This document shows positions 7,879 to 16,393 of a DNA stretch of 40,344 bases, piece after piece (position 1 is the stretch's first letter; the number at the start of each line of letters is the position of its first letter). The position numbers and the translations under genes were made by a program. The notes under the pieces are model-generated. The model worked only from the letters and a program-made list of their open reading frames with translations. It ran no database searches and was not told the DNA's origin. This stretch comes from an uncultured Clostridia bacterium (GTDB lineage: Bacteria; Bacillota; Clostridia; TANB77; CAG-508), in assembly GCA_944392455.1 (NCBI GenBank), contig CALXWP010000013.1:1-40344 (forward strand), read 5' to 3'.

Positions 7879-10182
7879 TTGAAAAAAAATAATAAAAATA
7901 AAGTTTATAAATTTAAAAGTAAAGAAAAATCTTATTCTAATTCAAGTAAGGTTAAAAAAGTGTTTTCTATTAATGAAAGATTAAAAAGAATACTTTTAAT
8001 ATTTTTCTTTATTTTCATTCTACTAATTGGAAGGTTAGGATGGATTCAATTAGTACAGGGAGCAGATTTAAAAGAAAAAATGTATAGACAATTAACAACA
8101 AGTAAAACAATTAGTCCTAAAAGGGGCACTATATATGATTCTACTGGAAAGGCTTTAGCAATTAGTGCTCAAGTTGATACAGTAAGTATTGACCCTACTA
8201 AAATTGTTGCTTATGATGAAGACGAACAGAAAGCTGAAGCATTAACAAAAGCATTAAAAGAAAAAGTTGCAAAAGCATTTTCAGACATATTTGATTTAGA
8301 TTATGATGAAACGTTAGAAAAAGTTTCTAGTACTTCAAGTAATGTAACAATTGCAAGAAAAGTTGAAAACGATAAAATAGAAGAATTAGAAGCTTGGATG
8401 GAAAAAAACGAAATATATAGTGGCATAAATATAGATGAAGATACAAAAAGATATTATCCTTATGATAATTTAGCATCAAACTTAATAGGATTTTGTGGCA
8501 CAGATAATCAAGGTTTATGGGGGCTAGAATTAAAATGGAATAACTTATTAACTGGAACTCCTGGAAAAGTTACATCGGCACAAGATGCTGTTCAGGATTT
8601 TATACCTTATGAAAATAGTACATATATAGCTCCTCAAAACGGAAATGATATTACTTTGACTTTAGATGCTAATATACAAGCTATTGCAGAAAAGTATTTG
8701 AAACAAGCATGTGAAGAAAATCCAGAAAATGATGGTGGCAATGTAATTATAATGGATCCGAATACGGGAGATATATTAGCAATGGCAACTTATCCTGACT
8801 ATAATTTAAATGATCCATATACTTTGGATTATATACCGGAAAAAACTTGGGATAAAATGACTGACGAAGAAAAATATGAAAAGCAACAACAAACATGGAG
8901 TAATAGAGCTGTTGCATCTACATATGAACCAGGTTCTGTATTTAAAATTGTAACAGCTGCAGCAGGACTAGAAGAAGATTTAGTAGAACCTGACAAAGCA
9001 AATGTTTTCTCATGTAAAGGATATGAAGAAATATTAGGTGTTAGAATGTATTGCTCTGATACTTCTGGACATGGTAGTCAGAGTTTAAGAGATGCTTTAA
9101 AACATTCATGTAATCCTGCATTTATTCAATTAGGACAAAAAATAGGTGCAGCCACATTATATAGATATTACGATGCATTTGGTTTTTTTGATACAACAGG
9201 ATATGCGGATATAGATGGATCAGGAGGCAGTTCTGGAGAAGCAACAGGATATTTTTGGGATCTTAAAGATGTAGGAGATATAGAACTTGCAACAATGTCA
9301 TTTGGGCAAAGATTTAGAATAACACCACTTCAAATGATTAGTGCAGTTTCAGCAGTCGCAAATGATGGAGTTTTAATGAAACCTAGAATTGCAAAAGAAA
9401 TTAAAAATACAGATACAGGAGCAGTTACAACAATAGAACCAGAATCGGTAAGACAAGTAATTTCAGAAGAAACATCTGATAAATTATTAGATATGTTAGA
9501 AACAGTAGTAGATAGCGGTACAGGTAGTTATGCACAAGTTAAAGGATATAGTATAGCCGGAAAAACAGGAACTTCTGAACCAGACTATGCAGATGAGGAT
9601 GCAGGATTTGTTGCTTCATTCGCAGCAATTTCGCCTGTAGAAAGTCCAGAAGTTGTAGTTCTAGTTACTATATATGGATTACCATATGAAGAAAATCATA
9701 GTGGTAGTACAGTTGCAGCACCAGTTGTATCACAAATTTTATCAGAAGTATTACCATATTTAGGAATACCATCAGAATCAACAGATACAGATTCTTCAAT
9801 AGAAACCATAACACTTTCTAATGTGAAAAATAAAACTGTTGCAGAAGCAAAGAAAATATTAGAAAAACAAGGATTTGTTTGTGAAATATCTGGTAATGAA
9901 GATGATATAGTTAGTGAACAAATGCCTGTAGCAGGTACTGCTTTATTAGAAGATTCTATTATAAAATTATATACTGAAGATAGTGATACTAGAGTATCAC
10001 AAACAGTTCCTGATTTAAAAGGAATGAGCTTATCTGAAGCAAAAGTAGCATTAAAAAATAAAAATTTAAATATTAAATATACCGGAAGTGGAAGAGTCAT
10101 AAGTCAAGATATTACAGCAGGAGAATCAGTAGAAGAAGGTACAGTAATTAATGTAGTTTTACAAACAGAAATACAAGAGTAG
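7879..10182 (+). CDS. SpoVD/FtsI-type class B penicillin-binding protein with two PASTA domains
   Basis: This peptidoglycan DD-transpeptidase has one N-terminal membrane anchor (about 30-50), a PBP dimerisation domain, and the transpeptidase domain with SxxK (PGSVFK, Ser about 353), SxN (SCN, about 410) and KTG (GKTGTS, about 562). Two C-terminal PASTA repeats follow, about 640-700 and 705-767. TTG at 7879 is preferred because AGGTG lies 5 nt upstream; GTG at 7873 would overlap that SD. It is a close paralogue of the dcw PBP at 22472, sharing long blocks such as INIDEDTKRYYPY, but it is intact in one frame. rsmA starts 11 bp downstream. The name SpoVD versus FtsI cannot be settled from sequence alone. 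Confidence 0.92.
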   Translation: MKKNNKNKVYKFKSKEKSYSNSSKVKKVFSINERLKRILLIFFFIFILLIGRLGWIQLVQGADLKEKMYRQLTTSKTISPKRGTIYDSTGKALAISAQVDTVSIDPTKIVAYDEDEQKAEALTKALKEKVAKAFSDIFDLDYDETLEKVSSTSSNVTIARKVENDKIEELEAWMEKNEIYSGINIDEDTKRYYPYDNLASNLIGFCGTDNQGLWGLELKWNNLLTGTPGKVTSAQDAVQDFIPYENSTYIAPQNGNDITLTLDANIQAIAEKYLKQACEENPENDGGNVIIMDPNTGDILAMATYPDYNLNDPYTLDYIPEKTWDKMTDEEKYEKQQQTWSNRAVASTYEPGSVFKIVTAAAGLEEDLVEPDKANVFSCKGYEEILGVRMYCSDTSGHGSQSLRDALKHSCNPAFIQLGQKIGAATLYRYYDAFGFFDTTGYADIDGSGGSSGEATGYFWDLKDVGDIELATMSFGQRFRITPLQMISAVSAVANDGVLMKPRIAKEIKNTDTGAVTTIEPESVRQVISEETSDKLLDMLETVVDSGTGSYAQVKGYSIAGKTGTSEPDYADEDAGFVASFAAISPVESPEVVVLVTIYGLPYEENHSGSTVAAPVVSQILSEVLPYLGIPSESTDTDSSIETITLSNVKNKTVAEAKKILEKQGFVCEISGNEDDIVSEQMPVAGTALLEDSIIKLYTEDSDTRVSQTVPDLKGMSLSEAKVALKNKNLNIKYTGSGRVISQDITAGESVEEGTVINVVLQTEIQE

Positions 10183-10193
10183 GAGAATAGAAG

Positions 10194-11063
10194 ATGCAAA
10201 GTAGTTTAGAAGAAACTAAATTTATATTAAATAAATATAAAATAACAGCAAATAAGAAGTTAGGGCAAAACTTTTTAATAGATGATGATGTGATAAATAA
10301 AATTATAGAAGCATCACAAATAAGTAAAGATGATTTAGTTATAGAAATAGGACCAGGTCTTGGTACTCTTACTTCTAAACTACTTGAAAATGCAGGAAAA
10401 GTAATAGCAGTAGAACTTGATAAAAAAATGATTACTATTCTTGAAGAAAGATTTAAACTTTATAATAATTTTGTTTTATTAAATGAAGATATTTTAAAAG
10501 TAGATTTAAGAAAATTAATAAATGATAATATATTGAATTTTAAAAAAGTAAAAATAGTAGCAAATTTACCTTATTATATTACAACACCAATTATAATGAA
10601 ACTGTTAGAAGATAGATTAAATATTGAAAGTATTACTGTAATGGTTCAAAAAGAAGTTGCTGATAGAATAACTGCCAAACCAGGAGAAAAATTATCTGGA
10701 GCAATTACATATAGTGTAGACTATTATTCAAAAGCAGAAAAAATAGTTTTTGTAGATAAAAAATGTTTTATACCATCTCCTGAGGTTGATTCAGAAGTAA
10801 TTAGATTAGTAATAAGAGAAAAGCCAGAAATAGAATTATTAGATGAAGAAACTTTCTTTAAGATAATAAAAGCAAGCTTTATGCAAAGAAGAAAGACTTT
10901 AATAAATGGAATAATGAATTCTGGAATAATAAAAGATAAAGAAAAAATAAAAAAGATTATTGAAGAAATAGGATTGGATGTAAATATAAGAGGAGAAAAG
11001 TTAAGTATAGAACAATTTGCAAATTTAGCAAATTCAATATATAAAACTATTTCAAAATCCTAA
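10194..11063 (+). CDS. rsmA: 16S rRNA (adenine1518-N6/adenine1519-N6)-dimethyltransferase RsmA/KsgA
   Basis: This 289-residue SAM-dependent enzyme dimethylates the two adjacent adenines in the 3'-terminal helix of 16S rRNA, a late 30S assembly checkpoint. Family motifs are KKLGQNFLIDD (N-terminus), the SAM-binding EIGPGLGTLT (about 51-60) and the catalytic ANLPYYITTPI (about 123-133). The C-terminal helical domain is complete. It follows the PBP by 11 bp with an AGGAGAATAG SD and is probably co-transcribed. Confidence 0.96.
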   Translation: MQSSLEETKFILNKYKITANKKLGQNFLIDDDVINKIIEASQISKDDLVIEIGPGLGTLTSKLLENAGKVIAVELDKKMITILEERFKLYNNFVLLNEDILKVDLRKLINDNILNFKKVKIVANLPYYITTPIIMKLLEDRLNIESITVMVQKEVADRITAKPGEKLSGAITYSVDYYSKAEKIVFVDKKCFIPSPEVDSEVIRLVIREKPEIELLDEETFFKIIKASFMQRRKTLINGIMNSGIIKDKEKIKKIIEEIGLDVNIRGEKLSIEQFANLANSIYKTISKS

Positions 11064-11078
11064 AAAATATGATATAAT
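11050..11078 (+). promoter_or_regulatory. Extended -10 promoter for the sortase gene
   Basis: TGATATAAT (TATAAT 11073-11078 with an upstream TG) lies about 40 bp before the sortase start. The -35 (TTTCAA) is weak, as expected for an extended -10 promoter. Confidence 0.5.
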
Positions 11079-11118
11079 ATTGTATATATGAGAAGTATTA
11101 TGAAAAGGAGGTATAAAA

Positions 11119-11829
11119 TTGAATCAGATTTTAGTTACTGAAAAAGTTTATGTTACACCAGAACTAAAAAGAAAAAAGAAATTATATAAGATAGAATTCT
11201 TTTTATCTGTTCTTTTAGTATGCCTACTTTCATCATATTATATATATGCAGAATATGATAGAAATAAGACAGAAGAAGTTTCTCAGGAAATTCTATCACA
11301 AGTAAAACAAGATGATACAATTAAATCAACTGAAAAAGAGCCAATAATTATTGTGTTAAGTGAAGCAGAAGCTGATGAAAAAACAGATGAAGAAGAGACA
11401 ATTCAAACTACTAACACAAGTACTACAATAGATGGCATAACTTATTCTACAGAATCATTTATAACAATACCAAAGATAGGGATAAGTTACCCAGTATTAT
11501 CTGAAACATCAGATGAATTATTAGAAGTATCAGTAAATAAGTATTGGGGACCAGATCCAAATGAAGTAGGAAATTATTGTATAGTTGGTCATAATTATAG
11601 AAATGGAAAAATGTTTGGACAATTATCTGAATTAGAAGATGGTGATGTTGTAGAATTAGAAGATACAACAGGAAGAACAATAGAATATGAAGTTTATAGA
11701 AAATATGTTGTAGAGCCTTCAGATACCAGTTGTACTAGCCAATTAACAAATGGTAGAAAAGAATTAACACTTATTACATGTACAAACTATGGAACACAAA
11801 GATTAGTTGTAAAGTGTAGAGAAAAGTAG
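11119..11829 (+). CDS. Sortase, probably class D-like
   Basis: Sortases cleave an LPxTG-like sorting signal and couple the protein to the wall or a pilin. This 236-residue protein has an N-terminal membrane anchor (about 25-45), an acidic linker (about 50-105) and the sortase beta-barrel. Catalytic residues are His158 (IVGHNYR), Cys221 (TLITCTNYG) and Arg228 (QRLVVKCR). TTG 11119 is the start because AAGGAGG lies 7 nt upstream. No sortase substrate is encoded beside it, so it is probably a housekeeping or orphan enzyme. A strong bidirectional terminator follows. Class assignment is tentative. Confidence 0.88.
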   Translation: MNQILVTEKVYVTPELKRKKKLYKIEFFLSVLLVCLLSSYYIYAEYDRNKTEEVSQEILSQVKQDDTIKSTEKEPIIIVLSEAEADEKTDEEETIQTTNTSTTIDGITYSTESFITIPKIGISYPVLSETSDELLEVSVNKYWGPDPNEVGNYCIVGHNYRNGKMFGQLSELEDGDVVELEDTTGRTIEYEVYRKYVVEPSDTSCTSQLTNGRKELTLITCTNYGTQRLVVKCREK

Positions 11830-11854
11830 TAAATACATAAAATTTAATAAAAAT

Positions 11855-11888
11855 AAAAAACTTTTAAGAGTAATCTTAAAAGTTTTTT
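11855..11888. terminator. Bidirectional terminator between sortase and the putative antitoxin
   Basis: A perfect 15-bp stem (AAAAAACTTTTAAGA, loop GTAA, TCTTAAAAGTTTTTT) has A and T runs on opposite sides, so it works for both convergent transcripts. Confidence 0.9.
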
Positions 11889-11916
11889 GTTTTTATATTT
11901 GTTATAAATAATAATT

Positions 11917-12087
11917 TTAATAATTAATTTCATTTTTTATAGTTTCTATTAAGTTTGGCATATCTATTTCTTCATTAGCAAATTGTTTAAAAAGAGTTAC
12001 ATCTTCATCTGAAATTGACATTCCTTCAATTGCTAAATCATTTTTTATATTATCTATATCAAATTTAAAAATTTCTTCATTAAACAT
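11917..12087 (-). CDS. Small VbhA-like putative Fic antitoxin
   Basis: This 56-residue acidic protein contains NDLAIEGMSISDEDVTLF then ANEEID, matching the general pattern of VbhA-type antitoxins (an inhibitory helix ending in E-G, then a helical segment and a GEI-like turn). In that family the helix follows S/TxxxE[G/N] and blocks ATP binding in Fic; here the S/T position appears to be Asp. I set the start at 12087 because GGAGG lies 9 nt upstream; the longer frame to 12123 has no SD and begins near the promoter. It is downstream of fic with its own promoter, unlike the antitoxin-first order common in TA operons. Assignment rests on a motif and on context. Confidence 0.6.
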   Translation of the reverse strand: MFNEEIFKFDIDNIKNDLAIEGMSISDEDVTLFKQFANEEIDMPNLIETIKNEINY

Positions 12088-12148
12088 TTTTTTTATCCTC
12101 CAAATAATATAAATTTTATGCAAAATATCATAACCAACCTATATAAAT

Positions 12149-12177
12149 ATTATACCACAAAAATAGCCAAAAGTCCA
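12149..12177 (-). promoter_or_regulatory. Extended -10 promoter for the antitoxin-like gene
   Basis: On the minus strand, TGGACT, a 17-bp spacer, and TATAAT preceded by TGG (extended -10). It lies between fic and the small gene and would allow expression independent of fic. Confidence 0.55.
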
Positions 12178-12226
12178 GTATTTTCAAGCAAAATGAGAAA
12201 AAATTGATGGGAAAATAATGCGTTTT

Positions 12227-12844
12227 TTATACTGGATTTTGTGTCTCTAAACAATTAAAAATTAATGAAGAAAGATCATCTATTTCGACAATTGATTTAA
12301 TACTTGCATCAAGAAATGCTGATGGATCTACTTTCTTTAAATTTAAAATATAACTATTTTTTAATGCAAGTTCTCTTATAAATTCTCTAATTGTTCTTCC
12401 ATTTCCTTCTCTAAAAGGATGTAAAACATTAAGTTCAGATATATAGTATGCTAATTTATTAGAAAGAAGATTTCTATCCATATTTGCTAAGTAATCTTCT
12501 GATTTTAATTTTTCTAAAAGTTTAACTAATTCAGAGTCGATATATTGCCATTCGGCAAATCTAAAAACTCCTTTTCCAATATTTTCTGTTCTAAATTGAC
12601 CAGCAAAAGGATAAATGTCTTCGAATAAAAATAAATGAATATCTTTTAGATGTTTTACATCAAAAATTCCAATAATTCCTTTTTGACGTAGCGCTAGTAA
12701 TTTTGCTGCAGTTATCTTAGCTTCATATTTTTGCAATAAAGAAACATCTTTTATATCTAATTTATTTATTAAAATATCTGTATTAGGGTAGCAATATATT
12801 GAATGCCTATTTTCATATAAATCATCTTCTATATTTTCTTTCAT
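12227..12844 (-). CDS. Fic-domain protein (putative AMP-transferase)
   Basis: This 205-residue protein has the complete Fic catalytic motif HPFREGNGR (catalytic His about 142), within the pattern HxFx(D/E)GNGRxxR. The flap and upstream Fic_N-like region (FEDIYPFAGQFR) are also visible. Such proteins usually transfer AMP from ATP to a Tyr, Ser or Thr of a target such as a topoisomerase or GTPase. ATG 12844 is preferred over GTG 12859, since GGTG lies 5 nt before it. No autoinhibitory S/TxxxE[G/N] helix is obvious at its own ends, consistent with a separate antitoxin (11917-12087). Transcribed toward that gene. The target is unknown. Confidence 0.88.
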   Translation of the reverse strand: MKENIEDDLYENRHSIYCYPNTDILINKLDIKDVSLLQKYEAKITAAKLLALRQKGIIGIFDVKHLKDIHLFLFEDIYPFAGQFRTENIGKGVFRFAEWQYIDSELVKLLEKLKSEDYLANMDRNLLSNKLAYYISELNVLHPFREGNGRTIREFIRELALKNSYILNLKKVDPSAFLDASIKSIVEIDDLSSLIFNCLETQNPV

Positions 12845-12981
12845 AAAATCACCAGCCACATTATAACATATAATATAAAAATAATATATAAGATAATATA
12901 GTTATTTTTATTATGATGTGATAAACTATATAAAAATATATAGATTATAAATTGATAATTAATAACGAAAAGAGTGATAAT

Positions 12982-14208
12982 GTGAGATTAGTATCAATAC
13001 CTAGAGAAAAATATGATGATTATAGGCTTGATCTTATTTTTAACAGCTATAAATGGGATCCACAGTTTTTTGATAATAATACTGTAGCAAAATATGCTTT
13101 AGTACTTACCAATAAAGAGCATAGTGAAGTAGAAAAATTAACAGAAAGACTTGATCAAGAAACTAGACAAGCTGAAGAATTTTTAAATAAAAATTTGAAA
13201 TTAGCTAAACCATTGGTTTTAAATAAAAAGATAAATAATGAAATAAAGAGAATGAAAAATTATAATCCAGATACACATATTAGACTTATGAGATTTGATT
13301 TTCATCAGACAATAGAAAATAAATGGGTAGTAAGTGAAGTAAATAGTGACGTGCCTGGAGGATTTGCAGAAAGCTCAATAATGCCACAAATTGCTATTAA
13401 TACATTAAATAAAAAAGATGAATATTGGTATAAAAATTTTGGAGATATATTAACTAATGCTATTAGAGAAAAAGTTGTACAAAATGGAAGGATAATGCTT
13501 GTTCATTGTACATCATATAGTGATGATAGACAAGTTATGCAATTTTTAGGAGATAAATTAAGCACAATGGGATTTAATGTTATATATGCAGCTGCAGATC
13601 ATTTACGATTTAAAAATAATGAAGCGTATAGTATTCTTGATGGAAATGAAGGAAAAGTTGATGGAATATTTAGATTTACTCCATTAGAATGGTTAATAGA
13701 TATTAAACCAAAACATTGGGAAGGATATTTTGATACCATAACTCCGTCTTGTAATCATCCAATTGCAATATTTGCACAAACAAAAAGATTTCCATTTTGT
13801 TGGGATAGTTTAGAAAGATATGGTATAAAATTATCAACTTGGAGAGAACTACTGCCAGAAACAATAGAAGTTAAGGATTCAAAGAATAGAGAAGGATTTA
13901 TATATAAACCTGCATATGGTAGAGTAGGAGAGAAAATTTCAATAAAAGAAGCGTGTAAAGATGATGAGTATAGAATAATACTTAATGACGTAAACACACA
14001 CCCTGATAAATATTTGGCACAAAGAAAATTTAATAGTAAGCCAGTAATAAGTGAAAATGGTGAAAGCTATCATGTATGTTTGGGATCATATAGTGTGGAT
14101 GGAAAACATGCAGGGTATTATGGCAGAATAAGCAAGCTCCCACGTATAGATTCAAACGCAGCAGATATACCAGTATTAATCGAAAGGGGACAGGAAGATG
14201 AAAGGTAG
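12982..14208 (+). CDS. Glutathionylspermidine synthase-like ATP-grasp ligase
   Basis: This protein resembles the C-terminal synthetase domain of glutathionylspermidine synthase, which joins a carboxylate to a polyamine amine using ATP. Supporting segments are the SEVNSDVPGGFAES block, the nucleotide-binding YKPAYGRVGE loop and the family-like sequence around RFPFCWDSLERYG. There is no N-terminal amidase domain. I chose GTG 12982 over TTG 12952 because AGAGTGAT precedes the former and nothing like an SD precedes the latter. Its last 11 bases overlap the next gene. Adjacent homospermidine synthase suggests that a polyamine is the amine substrate; the carboxylate partner is unknown, since glutathione is unlikely in an anaerobic Firmicute. 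Confidence 0.72.
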   Translation: MRLVSIPREKYDDYRLDLIFNSYKWDPQFFDNNTVAKYALVLTNKEHSEVEKLTERLDQETRQAEEFLNKNLKLAKPLVLNKKINNEIKRMKNYNPDTHIRLMRFDFHQTIENKWVVSEVNSDVPGGFAESSIMPQIAINTLNKKDEYWYKNFGDILTNAIREKVVQNGRIMLVHCTSYSDDRQVMQFLGDKLSTMGFNVIYAAADHLRFKNNEAYSILDGNEGKVDGIFRFTPLEWLIDIKPKHWEGYFDTITPSCNHPIAIFAQTKRFPFCWDSLERYGIKLSTWRELLPETIEVKDSKNREGFIYKPAYGRVGEKISIKEACKDDEYRIILNDVNTHPDKYLAQRKFNSKPVISENGESYHVCLGSYSVDGKHAGYYGRISKLPRIDSNAADIPVLIERGQEDER

Positions 14209-14857
14209 GGATATATTTAAAATATGGGCTCCTACAGGTGCAAAATGGGTTGATTGGGTTAGACCAGTACCATTTGTAGGGATTGATGATAATTTTAAAG
14301 CATATGAGTTAAATGATTTTATAATACCAGATATAACATATATAAATAAACTAATACCAAATACAGCAGTAATAATTGATCTTCCTGGTAATACTAGCAT
14401 AAAAGAAGGAATAGCAGTTTCAAAAAAAGGTTATAGACCAATACCTATATTTAATGGAACAGATGAGCCAAAAGGATCAAAGGCAACTGTAGATAACAAG
14501 ATAGTTAAGCTAGGATTAATTAAAGGAGCTACAGAATTAGAAAGAATTAATATAAGAAATGATGCACCACCCGCCTTTTTATTAAATACTGATCGTATGA
14601 ATAGGTTTAAAATGGATGTTTCAATTTTTGATAATAGTTGGGATGCATATGCACAAGATCTTCCATCATCAGAATATTTTTTAGAAAATGGAATTGATAA
14701 AATAATAATAAGATCAGAAACCATACAAAAAGACTTAAATAAAATTTTATTTAAATTTCAAAAAAAAGGAATAAAAATATTGTTTACTGATGGATATGAA
14801 GAACCTAAAAATGTAAAATTAAGGAAACCTCATACAAAATTAATTGATGAGCTATAG
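14198..14857 (+). CDS. Conserved-context protein of unknown function in the polyamine operon
   Basis: I do not recognise this 219-residue protein. It has no membrane segment or signal peptide. It looks like an alpha/beta soluble protein, with a hydrophobic strand (AVIIDLPG, about 48-55), an Asn/Thr-rich FNGTDEPKGSKAT segment (about 87-99) and a Lys-rich C-terminus. It starts inside the end of the ATP-grasp gene (11-nt overlap), so translation is coupled, and the homospermidine synthase gene follows 14 bp later. This tight packing implies a shared pathway. It could be an accessory subunit or a second enzyme of the conjugation step; nothing in the sequence decides. Confidence 0.75.
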   Translation: MKGRDIFKIWAPTGAKWVDWVRPVPFVGIDDNFKAYELNDFIIPDITYINKLIPNTAVIIDLPGNTSIKEGIAVSKKGYRPIPIFNGTDEPKGSKATVDNKIVKLGLIKGATELERINIRNDAPPAFLLNTDRMNRFKMDVSIFDNSWDAYAQDLPSSEYFLENGIDKIIIRSETIQKDLNKILFKFQKKGIKILFTDGYEEPKNVKLRKPHTKLIDEL

Positions 14858-14871
14858 AAGGAGCAAAATAT

Positions 14872-16341
14872 ATGATAAAATTTGACGGTAAAATTGTACA
14901 ATTTGGTTTTGGGGCAGTTGGTAAAAGCTTTTATGAAAAAATAAAAAAAGAAATAAAATTTAATGAGAATAAATATTATGTAATAACAGCTAATCAAGAT
15001 GAATATAAAGCATATATAAATTTAGGAGGAATGGTAGAAAACTTTATTACAATTGAAGTTACTAAAGATAATTATCAAAAAGTGTTTGAAAGGTACTTAA
15101 ATGAAGGAGATCTATTAATAGATTTTGCTGATACAGTAGGTACAAAAGATATATGTAGTTGGTGTGCTGAGAATAATATCATGTATATTAATACAGGTGA
15201 AGCTGATTGGCCTGAGAATTGGTATAGCATTTTAAATGAAAACTTAAAGAAAAGTGAGTTAAAAGAAAGATATCATAATAATAAAAAAGTTAATAAATAC
15301 CCAATTGTTTTGCAGCATGGAAATAATCCGGGATTAGTTTCTCATTTTGTAAAAGCTGGAATTGAATATATTATAAGTAAACAATATAAAAAAGATAAAA
15401 AATTAAAAGAACTAATAACAAACAATAAATTTAACGAAGCGGCTAGAATACTGGGCATAAAAATGATACATGTAAATGATATTGACCTACAAGAAGTAAA
15501 TGATGAATACAAAGATGATACTTTATATAACACATGGTGTATTGATTCTTTTTTCTTTGAAATGCTTAGTGAAACGACATTTAATATAGGAACACATGAA
15601 AATATTAATTATGAAAATGAGTGTAAATTAATAGATTATAGTAATGGTTTCTTAGAATTTAATAAACTAGCAGTAAATAAAAAATGTCGTACATATTATC
15701 CATATGGAGAATTTGAGGGATTTTTAGTGCCACATGAGGAAACAATAACAATTGCTAAAAGCTTAGAAGTAAAAAATGATAAAGGCGTGGCTTATCGTCC
15801 TTCTGTTATGTTCATATATTCTCCTTGTGAATTTGCAAGAAAGTATTTTAATAAAGCAGAAGTAAATGAATATCCACATCCAGATCCAAACAAACCAGCA
15901 GATTGCGAAAATGAAAATGGACAGACTATTGTTAGAGGCTATGTTTATCCTAAAAATTCAGAAATTGTATATAAGGAAAAAATAAAATCAGGAACTGAAT
16001 ATGTTGGTGTATTAATTATTGGAGAAAATTTTGATCCGGTTTGGGTAGGAAATAGAATTGAAATGTCATTCTTATATAAGAATCCTAAAGACTCATATTG
16101 GCAAACACCTACAATTACTCCTGTGGCAATGTCAGCTTTAGCAGCAGTGTGCTGGATGATAAAAAATAGAGATAAAGGAGATATTTATTTTCCAGATGAT
16201 ATAAATGACTATAAATATATAATAAAAATTGCTGAGAAATATATTTCAAAAACTATATATAGAACATTTGATAAAAATACTTTAGAAGAAAGTTTAAAAA
16301 TTAATTTTTCTAATTTACAGTCTAAAGATCTATTTATTTAA
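14872..16341 (+). CDS. Homospermidine synthase-like NAD-dependent enzyme
   Basis: This 489-residue protein resembles bacterial homospermidine synthase, which condenses putrescine units by an NAD-dependent oxidation and imine reduction. The N-terminal Rossmann motif is QFGFGAVGKSF (about 11-21). The DFADTVGT, INTGEADWPENW and LQHGNNPGLVSHF blocks, and the late SPCEFA and GENFDPVWVGN segments, fit the saccharopine dehydrogenase/homospermidine synthase superfamily. Length matches the family. It is the last gene of a three-gene operon with an ATP-grasp amide ligase and an unknown protein. A carboxyspermidine dehydrogenase or saccharopine dehydrogenase-like activity is the main alternative. Confidence 0.75.
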   Translation: MIKFDGKIVQFGFGAVGKSFYEKIKKEIKFNENKYYVITANQDEYKAYINLGGMVENFITIEVTKDNYQKVFERYLNEGDLLIDFADTVGTKDICSWCAENNIMYINTGEADWPENWYSILNENLKKSELKERYHNNKKVNKYPIVLQHGNNPGLVSHFVKAGIEYIISKQYKKDKKLKELITNNKFNEAARILGIKMIHVNDIDLQEVNDEYKDDTLYNTWCIDSFFFEMLSETTFNIGTHENINYENECKLIDYSNGFLEFNKLAVNKKCRTYYPYGEFEGFLVPHEETITIAKSLEVKNDKGVAYRPSVMFIYSPCEFARKYFNKAEVNEYPHPDPNKPADCENENGQTIVRGYVYPKNSEIVYKEKIKSGTEYVGVLIIGENFDPVWVGNRIEMSFLYKNPKDSYWQTPTITPVAMSALAAVCWMIKNRDKGDIYFPDDINDYKYIIKIAEKYISKTIYRTFDKNTLEESLKINFSNLQSKDLFI

Positions 16342-16348
16342 TAATAAT

Positions 16349-16389
16349 AAAGGAATGAATTTTAGTAAATTACTAAATTCATTCCTTTT
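16349..16389. terminator. Bidirectional terminator between the polyamine operon and the DUF2207 gene
   Basis: A long stem with one bulged T (AAAGGAATGAATTT/AAATTCATTCCTTT plus an inner AGTAA/TTACT) separates two convergent genes, with T-rich flanks on both strands. Confidence 0.85.
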
Positions 16390-16393
16390 AATA

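Noticed and set aside
14198..14208. Overlap of the ATP-grasp gene and the next ORF as a third frameshift
   Set aside because: No CGG is involved. The downstream gene has its own ATG and an upstream purine-rich SD, and the domain of the first gene is complete, so normal translational coupling explains it.
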